A stretch of DNA of 64,000 nt from Pseudaquabacterium terrae (lineage in GTDB: Bacteria > Pseudomonadota > Gammaproteobacteria > Burkholderiales > Burkholderiaceae_C): positions 724,611 to 788,610 of the forward strand of contig NZ_JABRWJ010000003.1 of NCBI RefSeq assembly GCF_013266755.1. Reading direction: 5' to 3'. Both the position numbers and the translations under genes were made by a program. Shown here piece by piece: positions 45,022-53,975 of the stretch (its first letter is position 1; each line of letters begins with the position of its first letter). The notes beneath the pieces are model-generated. The model saw only the letters and a list, made by a program, of their open reading frames with translations, was not told the DNA's origin and searched no databases.

Positions 45022-46053
45022 ATGCTGAGACGCGTCCTCTTGTTCTGGGCTTTGCTTGCAGGGTGTGGTGCTGCCCTCCCGAACGGCCAGCCGGTGTTCA
45101 ACATCGTGACCGGACCCTCCAATGGCACCTACCAGAAGATCGGGTCGGACCTGGCGAAACTCGTCGCGCAGCCCGCGGGCATCACGATGGTGAGCCTGCC
45201 ATCGAACGGGTCGGTCGACAACGTGCGGCGCCTGCGCGACGAGCCCGGCACCAAGCTGGCACTCGTGCAGTCCGACGTCTACCAGGCCTATACCGACGAG
45301 GCCGCCGCCGGCGATGCGCAGGCCGCCCGGATGATTCAGCCGCTGCGCGTCATCATGCCGCTGTACGACGAAGAGGTGCACTTCATCGTGCGCGCCGACT
45401 CGCCCTTGACCCACATCCACGAGATACGCGACAAGCGCATCAACATCGGGCCGTCGGGCAGCGGCACCGCCATGACCTCGACCACGGTCTATCGCAAGCT
45501 CTTCTACACGGATCCTCCGGCCGGCAGGACCACGACGCTGCCCAATCAGGAGGCATTGGCCAAGCTCGCCGCGGATGGCAGCATCGACGTCGTCATCGTC
45601 GTCGCGGGGCAGCCCGCCTCGCTGCTTTCCAGCCTGCAGGGAGACGCCGGCCGCACGTACAAGCTGCTCAAGCTCGACGAGGCCTCCGCCTCCTCGCGCG
45701 ACGTGTTGAGGGCGTATGCGCCCGCCGTGATCAGGTCGCGCAGCTATCCGAACCTGCTGAAGACCGACGTACCGACGCTGTCGGTGAAGACCTTGCTCGT
45801 CACCTACGACTTCCCCCTCGGCGCGACGCAGACGCAGGTGGTCCAGATGGCGACGTCGATCTGCCGCAACATCGATCTGCTGCAACGCCAGGGCCATGAC
45901 AAGTGGCAGCAGGTTGCGCCGGATCTTCCCGCGTTGCCCAAGGGCTGGAGCTACTACCGGCCGACCGAGTCCCTGCTCAAGTCCTGCAGAAAGCCGTCGA
46001 CGGCGGCCTGCCCGATGGATCGGCAGGTGCTCGGGCTGTGCCCGAAGACGTGA
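45022..46053 (+). CDS. TAXI-family TRAP transporter solute-binding protein
   Basis: 343 aa. Signal peptide with a lipobox-like LLAGCGA, then FNIVTGPSNGTYQKIGSDLAKLV, KLALVQSDV, HEIRDKRINIGPSGSGTAMTS and DVVIVVAGQP, the hallmarks of TAXI periplasmic binding proteins, which usually serve fused DctQM permeases and often bind glutamate or 2-oxoglutarate. No TRAP permease is nearby, so it may be an orphan binding or sensing protein. A ribosome site (ACGGAGACAATC) and a sigma54 promoter precede it, directly after the DctD-like activator. Confidence 0.88.
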   Translation: MLRRVLLFWALLAGCGAALPNGQPVFNIVTGPSNGTYQKIGSDLAKLVAQPAGITMVSLPSNGSVDNVRRLRDEPGTKLALVQSDVYQAYTDEAAAGDAQAARMIQPLRVIMPLYDEEVHFIVRADSPLTHIHEIRDKRINIGPSGSGTAMTSTTVYRKLFYTDPPAGRTTTLPNQEALAKLAADGSIDVVIVVAGQPASLLSSLQGDAGRTYKLLKLDEASASSRDVLRAYAPAVIRSRSYPNLLKTDVPTLSVKTLLVTYDFPLGATQTQVVQMATSICRNIDLLQRQGHDKWQQVAPDLPALPKGWSYYRPTESLLKSCRKPSTAACPMDRQVLGLCPKT

Positions 46054-46194
46054 AGGGTTCGCGTTCCGTAGAAGCATTCTTCGCACTCGGGTACGCGTTC
46101 GCGGCCCAGTTCGATGCCGACGAAGCGCCGCAGCGCCTTGCCCGCAGCAGGAACGGGCGCCTGCGTCATCCTGACGCCTGGCAAGAGCGGCCGG

Positions 46195-47487
46195 TCAGAC
46201 CGCGCCGTGCCCACTTCCCGCCGTTCGTTCGGCTGAGTCGTCTTGCCGACCAGGTCGACTCGAAGCCAGGATGGGCTCCGCAATGGAGTGGCGCACCATT
46301 TCTTCGGAATACCAGTAGTCCCAGCGCAATTCCTCGCCGGGCCCGATGTCCTGCTGCGTGAAGAAGGCGGTGAAGGCCAGACAGCGCCCGTCGTCGAGCC
46401 TACCCCGGAACCAGGCCGCCTCGACGTTGTACCCCTCGGCCGCCTGACGCACCGGCAGGCCGTTCTCGTCGTCGAAGATGGAGTTGATGCGCGACACGAT
46501 GTTGTCGCCCTGGATCGTCACCAGCTCGCAGTCGTTCACGTCGACATTCTGGAAGTCGATGAGCCGATGTTCGTCCTGCAGCAACCACGCGAAGAGGCTG
46601 TAGCTGACGACGGCGCGCCAGTCACCCAGTTCGGAGCCGATCACCGGGCCGCCGCAAACGCCGATACACGTGCCCGCCGGCAGGGCACGCGTGGCCACCA
46701 CCGTGTTGTGCAAACCGATCATCGCCGCTTCATGGGGGCGACGCAGGTGTTCGGCCGCGAACGGTACGCAGGCCAGCGCGTCGTACAGTGCGGACCGCTC
46801 GGCGGCACTGATCGCCACCTCGGCGCCCGCGTCGTCCGGCCGAGTGCAGCGTACGAACGGCAGCACCGCCTCGCTGCCATAGCGCCGGCCGCTCTGCGAG
46901 CATTCGGACAGCGGATGGAGGGCAACGATGCGCAGCGGCAGGCCGTGCACGTCGCGGTAAGGATAGCGGCCATTGTTCGATGGGTCGTACACGTGCGCCT
47001 CGGCCTCCAGCTGGCGGATCCAGCGCTGCTTTACCTCGAGGACCATACTGGCCGTGCTGATAAAGGCGATCATGCGCGACACGGCCTCCTCATGCTCGTC
47101 CAGCCCCTCCCCCTGCTCCGCCTTGCGACAGATGGTGGCGGCCATTGCGAGCGTCACGTCCCAGTCGACGGAGTTGTTCGATCCCGTGGGCGCCTCGGGT
47201 GGTGGTTTCATGGCGCCCGCGGCGCGAACCAGCGAGCGGTGCTCGGGCAGCCAGATCTGGTCGATCAAGCCAGCCACCTCACGCATCTCGTACATCGCGA
47301 CCGCGCGGTGATGGAGGCCGCTGTTGAGCTCGCCGACGATGTGTTGCAAGCGGGCATCGGCCTCGTCGAGCTTGCAGCGCGCATAGTCGTCCAGCGGCAG
47401 GGAGGGTCGTACTTCGTGTATGCGCGGCGCGGAGAACCGCTCCGAGCTCGGCGGTGCCGGCTGCTGCGGATGGGCGTGATCATTCAT
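46195..47487 (-). CDS. SET-domain protein, candidate T3SS effector
   Basis: 430 aa, no signal peptide. The C-terminal half matches a SET (protein lysine methyltransferase) domain: an opening strand ATRALPAGTCIGVCGGPVIG, the knot segment NIVSRINSIFDDE (N and R/H-N positions that bind S-adenosylmethionine) and FFTQQDIGPGEELRWDYWYSEE (IxxGEELxxDY). Bacterial SET effectors methylate host histones or ribosomal proteins. The N-terminus is Pro/Gln/Ser-rich. A PIP box at 47554-47578 and -10 box CATGAT at 47517-47522 fix the start at 47487, because the upstream ATG at 47517 lies within the -10 box. Confidence 0.75.
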   Translation of the reverse strand: MNDHAHPQQPAPPSSERFSAPRIHEVRPSLPLDDYARCKLDEADARLQHIVGELNSGLHHRAVAMYEMREVAGLIDQIWLPEHRSLVRAAGAMKPPPEAPTGSNNSVDWDVTLAMAATICRKAEQGEGLDEHEEAVSRMIAFISTASMVLEVKQRWIRQLEAEAHVYDPSNNGRYPYRDVHGLPLRIVALHPLSECSQSGRRYGSEAVLPFVRCTRPDDAGAEVAISAAERSALYDALACVPFAAEHLRRPHEAAMIGLHNTVVATRALPAGTCIGVCGGPVIGSELGDWRAVVSYSLFAWLLQDEHRLIDFQNVDVNDCELVTIQGDNIVSRINSIFDDENGLPVRQAAEGYNVEAAWFRGRLDDGRCLAFTAFFTQQDIGPGEELRWDYWYSEEMVRHSIAEPILASSRPGRQDDSAERTAGSGHGAV

Positions 47488-47553
47488 CGTCGGCTCTCGG
47501 AACGGGCATGCAGGCAATCATGGTCCTGGCTACGGGGACACTATTGCGGGTAG

Positions 47554-47578
47554 CCGAAGCTCTGTCGTCCAGGGCGAA
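47554..47578 (-). promoter_or_regulatory. PIP box for the SET gene
   Basis: Minus-strand TTCGC-N15-TTCGG with -10 box CATGAT (47517-47522) 31 bases later. Confidence 0.85.
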
Positions 47579-47635
47579 GCCAAGTCCAGGGAGCGGGCTC
47601 GGGCTGAATGGCAAAGCCGACAAGCGCATTCGCCC

Positions 47636-49378
47636 TCAGGCCGCTCCCTCGCGCGGCGCCGCTTCGAGCATCTTGCGCAGCCTGTCGTAGTCGAAGAGCC
47701 CGGCAAGTTCCGCCATGCGGCGTCCGAGCTTTTCGTCATGCGAAGTCACCGCGTCGATGGCCCGCTCGATCGCATCCACGTCCAAGCGGCCCAGGGCTTC
47801 GCCGAGCGCCTCGCGCAGCGGGCCGGGCAGCGCAGCCATCGACGCTCGCGGGGTTTCGTCCTCGCGCTCCGGCAACAAGGTTTCGTATTCGTAGCGTACG
47901 CCCAGGTGCCGGGCAAGCAGCTCCAGCAACGCCTCCTCGCGGAAGGGCTTGCGCAGGAAGTCGTCGCAGCCGCACGCCAGAATGGCCTCGCGTTCTTCAC
48001 CGAAACTGCTGGCAGTCAGCGCCACGATGACGATGCGCTCCCCGCCGGGCTGGGCCTTGATGCGTCGGGTGGCTTCTTGGCCGTTCATCACCGGCATGCG
48101 CATGTCCATGCACACCAGATGCGGCGACCACTGTTCGCATGCTTCGACCGCTTGCAGGCCGTCGGCCGCTTCGCGCACCTCGAAACCCAGCGGCTCGAGC
48201 AGCCGCACCAGCAACTGCCGGCCTTCCGGCCAGTCATCGACCGCCAGAATTCGAACCCCGCGCTGGCCTTCGGCGATGCCCGTCACGCGGCGGCGAGGCG
48301 AATCGTGCGCGCCGGCCGCCCGCGCTCCGGCGACGACTTCGACGGGCAGCTCGAACTGCACCGTCGTGCCGTGGCCCGCCTGGCTCGTCACGCGCAGCTC
48401 GCCGCCGAGCAATTGCACGAAACTTCGCGTGACCGAGAGGCCGAAACCCGTGCTCTCGGCGGAATGCCGCCCCGCCTGCGCCTGCATGAAGGTCCCGTCC
48501 AGCTTCCGCACCTCTTCGCTTCCGACGCCAACCCCGGTGTCCGTGACGCTGAAGCTCAGATGGGTGCGTTCAGCATGGAATCGCGCTTCCACCTGCAGCG
48601 CCACGCTGCCCGTTGCGGTGAATTTGATCGCGTTGGTGAGCAGATTGGTCAACACCTGCCTCAGCTTCACCACATCGGTCTTCACGTGCCGCGGCACCGT
48701 GCCGGCCGCGCCGACCAGCAATTGCAGCCCCTTTTGCCGAGCGCCCAGCGAGAAGGATTCTTCGAGCTCTTCGAGCAGTGCATACAGATCGAATTGCACC
48801 AGGTCCAAGCCCAGACGACCGGCCTCGATCTTGGAGATCTCCAGCATCTGGTTGATCAGCGCGTACAGGTGCTCGCCACTGCGCAAGATGATCGCGACAT
48901 CCTGCCGGACCCTTGCGCTCAACGACGGCTCGGCCATCAACAGGCGGCTGAAGCCCAGCATCGCGTTCAGCGGCGACCGCAACTCGTGGTTCATGTTGGC
49001 CAGGAAAGCGCCCTTGGCGCGGCCGGCCTCGGCAGCGGCATCGGCCTGCGCCTGGAGGTGCCGCGACCGGACCCTTGCCGCAGCCGCGCGCCGGCCCAGG
49101 TAGAGCGCCAAGCCGGCCAGGACAGCGGCGATCATCATGATCGCGAATATCAGCGCCAACCGGCGGGCTTCGGCTTCTCGGTGATGCGCCTCGACCGCCT
49201 TCTGCCGCGACTGCAGCAGCTGGTTCTCGGCTTCTTTCAACTGCACCTGACACTGATCGGCCAGGCAGACGGTCGGCGTCGCCTCTTGGGCGCCGAAGGC
49301 GGTCACCGCGGCAACCGGCAACCAGAACAGCAAGAAGGCGAGAAACCTCGAGAGGCGACGCACGCCAACTGGATCCAT
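47636..49378 (-). CDS. Hybrid sensor histidine kinase
   Basis: 580 aa. Signal/first helix (~8-30), a short periplasmic segment with two Cys (VCLADQC), a second helix (~74-95), then HisKA with His131 in LANMNHELRSPLNAM, HATPase (N box QVLTNLLTNAIKFTATG; G boxes DTGVGV and STGFGLSV) and a C-terminal receiver (AVDDWPEG; CMDMRMPVMNG). BarA/TorS-like order without an Hpt domain, so phosphate may pass to a separate protein or return to the kinase. It lies between two hrp-type genes and 23 bases after the 109-aa gene, with which it is probably co-transcribed. Confidence 0.88.
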   Translation of the reverse strand: MDPVGVRRLSRFLAFLLFWLPVAAVTAFGAQEATPTVCLADQCQVQLKEAENQLLQSRQKAVEAHHREAEARRLALIFAIMMIAAVLAGLALYLGRRAAAARVRSRHLQAQADAAAEAGRAKGAFLANMNHELRSPLNAMLGFSRLLMAEPSLSARVRQDVAIILRSGEHLYALINQMLEISKIEAGRLGLDLVQFDLYALLEELEESFSLGARQKGLQLLVGAAGTVPRHVKTDVVKLRQVLTNLLTNAIKFTATGSVALQVEARFHAERTHLSFSVTDTGVGVGSEEVRKLDGTFMQAQAGRHSAESTGFGLSVTRSFVQLLGGELRVTSQAGHGTTVQFELPVEVVAGARAAGAHDSPRRRVTGIAEGQRGVRILAVDDWPEGRQLLVRLLEPLGFEVREAADGLQAVEACEQWSPHLVCMDMRMPVMNGQEATRRIKAQPGGERIVIVALTASSFGEEREAILACGCDDFLRKPFREEALLELLARHLGVRYEYETLLPEREDETPRASMAALPGPLREALGEALGRLDVDAIERAIDAVTSHDEKLGRRMAELAGLFDYDRLRKMLEAAPREGAA

Positions 49379-49401
49379 GCTGCTGGGCTCTGTCAGTCCG
49401 G

Positions 49402-49731
49402 TCAGCCGGAATGATAGCCGCGCATGGGCACCAGGAAGCGAAGGAATTGGTTCAGGTGTGCGCGCACGTCATGGCGGCAGTCGCGGTCGGGGCAGTCGGC
49501 ACGAAGGAACTTCTCCCGAATGCGCCAGAGCTCATCGCTGGCGTCGGCCGCATGGAGACGATCGACGAGGTCGTCGCCACCTTCGATCCAGTGCAGAAAG
49601 CGGCGCGCGGCGTCCAGCAGCGTCGTTCTGCCGCTCGAGGACACCTCCTGGTGCAGCAGGTAAGCCTCGAAGCAGCCGAGAATCGCGGCATCGCGTGCCG
49701 CACCCAATGCTTTGAAATCCGAATGTCCCAT
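49402..49731 (-). CDS. Small protein of unknown function
   Basis: 109 aa from the ATG at 49731 (MGHSDFKALG); open frame to 49893. No family is recognised. It is helical, with a conserved-looking segment YLLHQEVSSSGRTTLLDAARRFLHW and a Cys pair (CPDRDC) before DVRAHLNQFLRFL. The C-terminal helix faintly recalls the SAM-like core-binding part of tyrosine recombinases, too weak to call. A PIP-like element with one extra spacer base lies upstream and its TACCGT -10 box (49738-49743) is only a few bases before the ATG, which would make the message nearly leaderless. Confidence 0.5.
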   Translation of the reverse strand: MGHSDFKALGAARDAAILGCFEAYLLHQEVSSSGRTTLLDAARRFLHWIEGGDDLVDRLHAADASDELWRIREKFLRADCPDRDCRHDVRAHLNQFLRFLVPMRGYHSG

Positions 49732-49773
49732 GGTGAGACGGTAAAGCCCTCCGCCGCTGGCCGGTCGCAGGAA

Positions 49774-49799
49774 GCGAAGCGACGTGGCCCCGGCGCGAA
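49774..49799 (-). promoter_or_regulatory. PIP-like element, one base too long
   Basis: Minus-strand TTCGC-N16-TTCGC rather than N15. The -10-like TACCGT (49738-49743) lies at the same distance (30 bases) as in the exact boxes of this window. Confidence 0.45.
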
Positions 49800-49835
49800 A
49801 AGTACGCCCTTCTCCCGGGCCCTCTCGAGCGAACT

Positions 49836-49860
49836 TTCGCTTCGGAAGAGGTCTTTTCGC
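49836..49860 (+). promoter_or_regulatory. PIP box for the ankyrin gene
   Basis: TTCGC-N15-TTCGC with -10 box CACAGT at 49891-49896 (30 bases after the box) and the ATG at 49932. Confidence 0.85.
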
Positions 49861-49931
49861 CTCGCGCCGCTGGCGAGTGCGCTCACGCAGCACAGTTCGC
49901 GCCAGACCAAAAAACGGCGACAGCCATCACC

Positions 49932-50570
49932 ATGCATCTTGATCCCGTCCTTCGCTGCGCAGCCGTCAATGCCAACATCGAGAATCCGCGCGGTGGTCGA
50001 CGACTGGGCGACCGCATCGAAGCGGCCGCCGCCCGTGTTGCGAATGCTGTGCGTTCGCTGACCAGGCCGGTGGTCGACGCATTGCAGCGCGATCCGCAGA
50101 AGCGCAGAGACGGCCAGCTGCGGCATGCGGCCCGCGCCGGACGGACTGCAGCCGTCCGCACGCTCATCACCAACGGCGCGAATGTCAACGCCCCATCCGG
50201 CAAGAGGGGCTACACAGCCGTGCACGAGGCCGTGCGCTCGGGCAATCCCGCCACCTTGCAGGCGGTCCTCGATGTCGCGGGCGTGAACGTGAACCAACGC
50301 ACCACGACCCGCAACCAGCCCACGCCCTTGCTCCTGGCTGCGGCCCTCGAGAGCCGTGACGCCGTCCGACAACTGCTCGAGGCCGGCGCCGATCCGTCGT
50401 TGAGAACGCTCGATGGCGTGACGCCGGAAGCCTACGCTGCCCTTATCGCCAACACGGCAGGCAGAGGGGGGCCGACAAGAAACGAGGCGGCCAGGAAAGA
50501 TCCGACCACCGTGGTGGGCATGCTGGCGCGAGCGGAGGCTTCACAGGAGCGAACGGCCCTCAAGCCGTAG
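49932..50570 (+). CDS. Ankyrin-repeat protein, candidate T3SS effector
   Basis: 212 aa. Three or four ankyrin repeats occupy residues ~60-160 (GQLRHAARAGRTAAVRTLITNGANVN, GYTAVHEAVRSGNPATLQAVLD, PTPLLLAAALESRDAVRQLLEAGADP). The N-terminus is Asn/Arg/Ala-rich with no signal peptide. Ankyrin repeats bind proteins, and ankyrin effectors are known in plant pathogens such as Ralstonia. The PIP promoter directly upstream is the main reason to regard it as secreted. It converges with the Csu operon. Confidence 0.7.
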   Translation: MHLDPVLRCAAVNANIENPRGGRRLGDRIEAAAARVANAVRSLTRPVVDALQRDPQKRRDGQLRHAARAGRTAAVRTLITNGANVNAPSGKRGYTAVHEAVRSGNPATLQAVLDVAGVNVNQRTTTRNQPTPLLLAAALESRDAVRQLLEAGADPSLRTLDGVTPEAYAALIANTAGRGGPTRNEAARKDPTTVVGMLARAEASQERTALKP

Positions 50571-50594
50571 GCGGGCGGCCCGGCCGCGGCGCGA

Positions 50595-51554
50595 TCAGTA
50601 CGTCACCGTGACGACGATCGAGTCGCTGTAGGTGGCAGGCGCCGGCGTCGTCTGCGCCGGGATGCGGCCGTAGACCGTGTGGTTCTGCGCTAACCCCGTC
50701 CCGGTGGCAGCCACGATATCGGTTCCGATCGAGCTGCCCCACCCCTGTGTGCGACCTGAGTCCCGGTACAGGCCGTAGGTCACCGTCGCGCCGGCATTGG
50801 TCATCTTGCGCGCGGTGGGCAGCGTTACGCCGGCACCGGACCCGAGACTCAGCGAAATCGTGTACGGAGTGCCGTTGGTGCAGGTGGCCGACACGGTCGT
50901 GGTGCTGTCGACGTTGGCGGTCAGCACGCCCGTGGACCCGAAGTTGAGCGTCGAAGCGGAAACTGAACACACAGTGGGAACGGTAGCCGTCACATCGAAC
51001 ACGGGGGTTGGCGACGAATTCAAAAGGCCACCGAAGCAGTTGCCTTCGCTCGCGTAGCCGTAGATCAAGGCCACCTCACCACCGGAAAAGGTCGAGGAGT
51101 AGGCGCCTGGCACCACTGATTGCTGCCCGGCATTGACCTTCGCGTAGACATCGTTGAAGCCGTTGAGCGTTTTATTGCCGGAACCGTCGAGTCGAACGGT
51201 CGCAACCCAATACCAATCATTCCACACTTCCTGGTGTGCAGCGTCCATGTACAGGTCATAAGCGAGCAGGTTGGACCCGTTCTTCATGTATCTCGGCGAG
51301 CCTCCACTCGACTGCCCCCCGCTTCCTGCGTTGAAGATCCAGCAAAGCTTGATATAGGCGTCCGGCGTGCCGCCGGAGCAGGTGGTCGTCTGGGCGACCT
51401 GCGTCGAGAAGGACGTGTTCTGGGTGACGTCGATGGTTCCGAAATTGAGATTTGCCTGCGTGGCGGAACACGTCAGTGCCGCTCGCGCCGGCAGCGACGC
51501 CGCCACGAGCGCCGCCAGGGTGAATAGTATGCGCAGAAGTGTTGATCGATTCAT
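50595..51554 (-). CDS. csuE: Csu-type pilus tip adhesin (two spore coat U domains)
   Basis: 319 aa. Signal peptide (ends ARAALT) and two SCPU (spore coat protein U) domains: residues ~25-180 and ~190-319, each with paired Cys and Thr-rich strands. Only the second domain has the donor-strand-type pilin end (TPAPATYSDSIVVTVTY). Two-domain architecture is that of CsuE, the tip adhesin of archaic chaperone-usher pili. Last gene of the operon, nine bases after the usher. Confidence 0.85.
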   Translation of the reverse strand: MNRSTLLRILFTLAALVAASLPARAALTCSATQANLNFGTIDVTQNTSFSTQVAQTTTCSGGTPDAYIKLCWIFNAGSGGQSSGGSPRYMKNGSNLLAYDLYMDAAHQEVWNDWYWVATVRLDGSGNKTLNGFNDVYAKVNAGQQSVVPGAYSSTFSGGEVALIYGYASEGNCFGGLLNSSPTPVFDVTATVPTVCSVSASTLNFGSTGVLTANVDSTTTVSATCTNGTPYTISLSLGSGAGVTLPTARKMTNAGATVTYGLYRDSGRTQGWGSSIGTDIVAATGTGLAQNHTVYGRIPAQTTPAPATYSDSIVVTVTY

Positions 51555-51563
51555 GTCATGCCC

Positions 51564-53954
51564 TCAATGGCAGACGACCGGAGAGATCAGCACCTGCTCG
51601 CCCGAGACCGGGGCAAAGCCGAACGATGCCCGGCAGGACCGGCCGGCCGTCTCGACGATGGCGGTGTTGCGCTCACGCAGCCCCTTGACGAAGGCCCGCC
51701 CGTCATAGCCCACGACGAAGGGCTCGCCCTGCTCGATGCGCCCTTGCGCACCCACTGGCAGCGGTGCGCCATCCGGCGCGTGGAGCACGAGCACGGCGGT
51801 GTCGGTGCGGACCTGCACCGGGAACTTCACGAGCACACCGGCGCGGTGCCGGGGCGCCACGACCGTCGTGAGGGCGTCGACGGTGGTGTCGACGGGCAGG
51901 TTGTCGATGTCGATCGAGAGCGTGTTCTTCGCATGCGAGCGCAGCGCAGGAACCAGCAGCTTGCCGCTTGCACCGGTCTTGCCCATCGGGCGGTTTTCGT
52001 AGGAAACCGTCACGCCCGGCAGCTCGGCATCGACGACGGCGAATGCATCGTCGATCCGGTTGGCGAAGAGGACGCCGTCACCCAACGTGGCCACGGCGCC
52101 ATCGATCTGAGCAGTCGCGCGCACGCCGCCCTGGTCCCGCGTGACGTTGGCCTCGACGCGCGCAAAGGGCAGGCGATGCGACACGGTGGCCGCCTGGAAG
52201 CGTGACGATCCCTCGCTGGCGCGAATGCCCCAACCCGTGCTGCCCGGCGTCTCGCCGAGCGGCTGGGTCATTTCGATCGAGGCGCTCTTACCGCTCGGCC
52301 CGGACGAGACCGCCGTGGTGGTCGACATGCGATCGAAGGGAATCGACAAGCCGGCGAAGAGGCTGACGCCTTTGCGGGCGCCGGTGGTGGCGGATGCCGC
52401 CGCGAAGAGGGAAACGCCGCCCCACAGCGGGCGCGACCACGAGGCGCTTGCCGTCTTCGACGCGTGGCCCGTCGACGTTTGCTGGCTGACCAGCGTCATA
52501 CCGAGGCTGGACTTGCCGTCGAGCCATCTGGACGGAAGGCTGAGATTGAGCCGGTCGAGCTTCTTGTTCGGCCGAGCATCGAAGGTGGGCATGAACGTGG
52601 GCGTGGGCGTGCCGGGCTGAACGCGGGCGGTGGCAGAGGCCAGGTCCGCGTAGGCTCCGAACGTGCGCTGCGAGCTGGCGCTGACGGGCATGCCCCATGG
52701 TGCCGCCTCGACGTGGACGAAGGCCTGGGAGCCACTCTCGCCGTGCCGACGGCTGCCGATGACGGCCGCCGATGCGGCGCCTTTGCTCCCCAGCAGCACC
52801 GACGCGCCGACGCCGCCGTTGACGAGCCCGGCGCCGCCTTCGGCGTGCCCCTCGAGCGTGAGCCATGGCGAGATGCCTCGGCGCACGCTCGCCGAAAAGA
52901 CGGGGGTGCGGCTGTACGAGTCGCCCGCGGATCCGAACGATCGCCGAGGCACGCCGACCTCCACGGAAAAATCGGTGAGTCCCGGCGCAAGAAGCCGTGG
53001 CGACACGTAGAACGGCTGGCTGGTCACGGTCTCGCGGCCTGCTGCATCACGCAGCACGACGCTCGCGACCCCTGCGCCGGCAACGACGGGAACGTTGTTG
53101 ATCCGGTAGGGGCCCGGGGCAAGATCCTGAGAGAACATGCTGGTGTTGTTCACGAAGATCTCGGCCGTCGACGGCACCGCAGCGCTTCCGGCGAAAGAGG
53201 GCAAAGGCAGCGTGACCAGGTCGGGGCGAACCGCGAAGTTGCGCTGCATCTGGAGGCCGCCAATGCGGATTGGACGCGTCCACGCCAAGCCTCCGGCGAT
53301 CGTATCGCCCGCCCGGTAGGTGGTCAGCGTCTCTTCGTTGGTGACCGTAAAGGTCGTATCGAGGCGCGTGGCCTCGAGTCGCTTCACGGACGAGGTGCGC
53401 ACGATGGCCGACTGGCTCAGCGTGCCGACTGGCGAGAACACGCGCGCATCCAGCGCGAGCGACGCGTCGGGCCGGCGCATGCTCGTGGCGTTCAATGCCT
53501 TGCCGGCCGCGCCGGCGAACAGGCAGTAGTTGAGCACCATGCCGGAGGACTTCTGCCCGTGCAAAGCGACCGCGGCTTGGGCAGAAGCCTCGTACAGCTT
53601 CACGGCCTGCAATGCCTCTGGCGCGACAATAGAGATTCGCTGTGAGGGCGCGTCGTATTGGTATGAAAGGCCTTCCAGCCTATCGAGCGCAATCAACTCG
53701 TCGAGAGGGCCGGCGTACGGTATCTCGAGCCCGAAGGCCTGGAGCTCCTCCCGCTTTGCCGACATGCGGTCGTCGGGTGACCGGTCGAACTCGGCGATCA
53801 GCTGCGTCGGGTTGCCGTTGAGCAGCACCTCGAGCCACAGCGCTTCGGCCGCTGCCGTCCCGGGTGCGGCAAGGCACGCCGCCGCGACCAGCGCGAGTGC
53901 CGCGCTGCGGATGCGGCGCCTGGCGGACGCGAGCAGACGTCGCAGCATGTCCAA
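51564..53954 (-). CDS. csuD: Csu-type outer-membrane usher
   Basis: 796 aa. Signal peptide to about residue 36, a periplasmic N-terminal domain (LEVLLNGNPT), a beta-barrel of repeated strands (SYSRTPVFSASVRRGISPWLTLEGHAEGG) with a plug region, and a C-terminal domain ending CRASFGFAPVSGEQVLISPVVC. It matches FimD-like ushers of the archaic (sigma) class. It secretes and assembles subunits delivered by the chaperone encoded two genes upstream. Confidence 0.9.
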   Translation of the reverse strand: MDMLRRLLASARRRIRSAALALVAAACLAAPGTAAAEALWLEVLLNGNPTQLIAEFDRSPDDRMSAKREELQAFGLEIPYAGPLDELIALDRLEGLSYQYDAPSQRISIVAPEALQAVKLYEASAQAAVALHGQKSSGMVLNYCLFAGAAGKALNATSMRRPDASLALDARVFSPVGTLSQSAIVRTSSVKRLEATRLDTTFTVTNEETLTTYRAGDTIAGGLAWTRPIRIGGLQMQRNFAVRPDLVTLPLPSFAGSAAVPSTAEIFVNNTSMFSQDLAPGPYRINNVPVVAGAGVASVVLRDAAGRETVTSQPFYVSPRLLAPGLTDFSVEVGVPRRSFGSAGDSYSRTPVFSASVRRGISPWLTLEGHAEGGAGLVNGGVGASVLLGSKGAASAAVIGSRRHGESGSQAFVHVEAAPWGMPVSASSQRTFGAYADLASATARVQPGTPTPTFMPTFDARPNKKLDRLNLSLPSRWLDGKSSLGMTLVSQQTSTGHASKTASASWSRPLWGGVSLFAAASATTGARKGVSLFAGLSIPFDRMSTTTAVSSGPSGKSASIEMTQPLGETPGSTGWGIRASEGSSRFQAATVSHRLPFARVEANVTRDQGGVRATAQIDGAVATLGDGVLFANRIDDAFAVVDAELPGVTVSYENRPMGKTGASGKLLVPALRSHAKNTLSIDIDNLPVDTTVDALTTVVAPRHRAGVLVKFPVQVRTDTAVLVLHAPDGAPLPVGAQGRIEQGEPFVVGYDGRAFVKGLRERNTAIVETAGRSCRASFGFAPVSGEQVLISPVVCH

Positions 53955-53975
53955 CTCTGGGCGTGAGCGTGGCCG

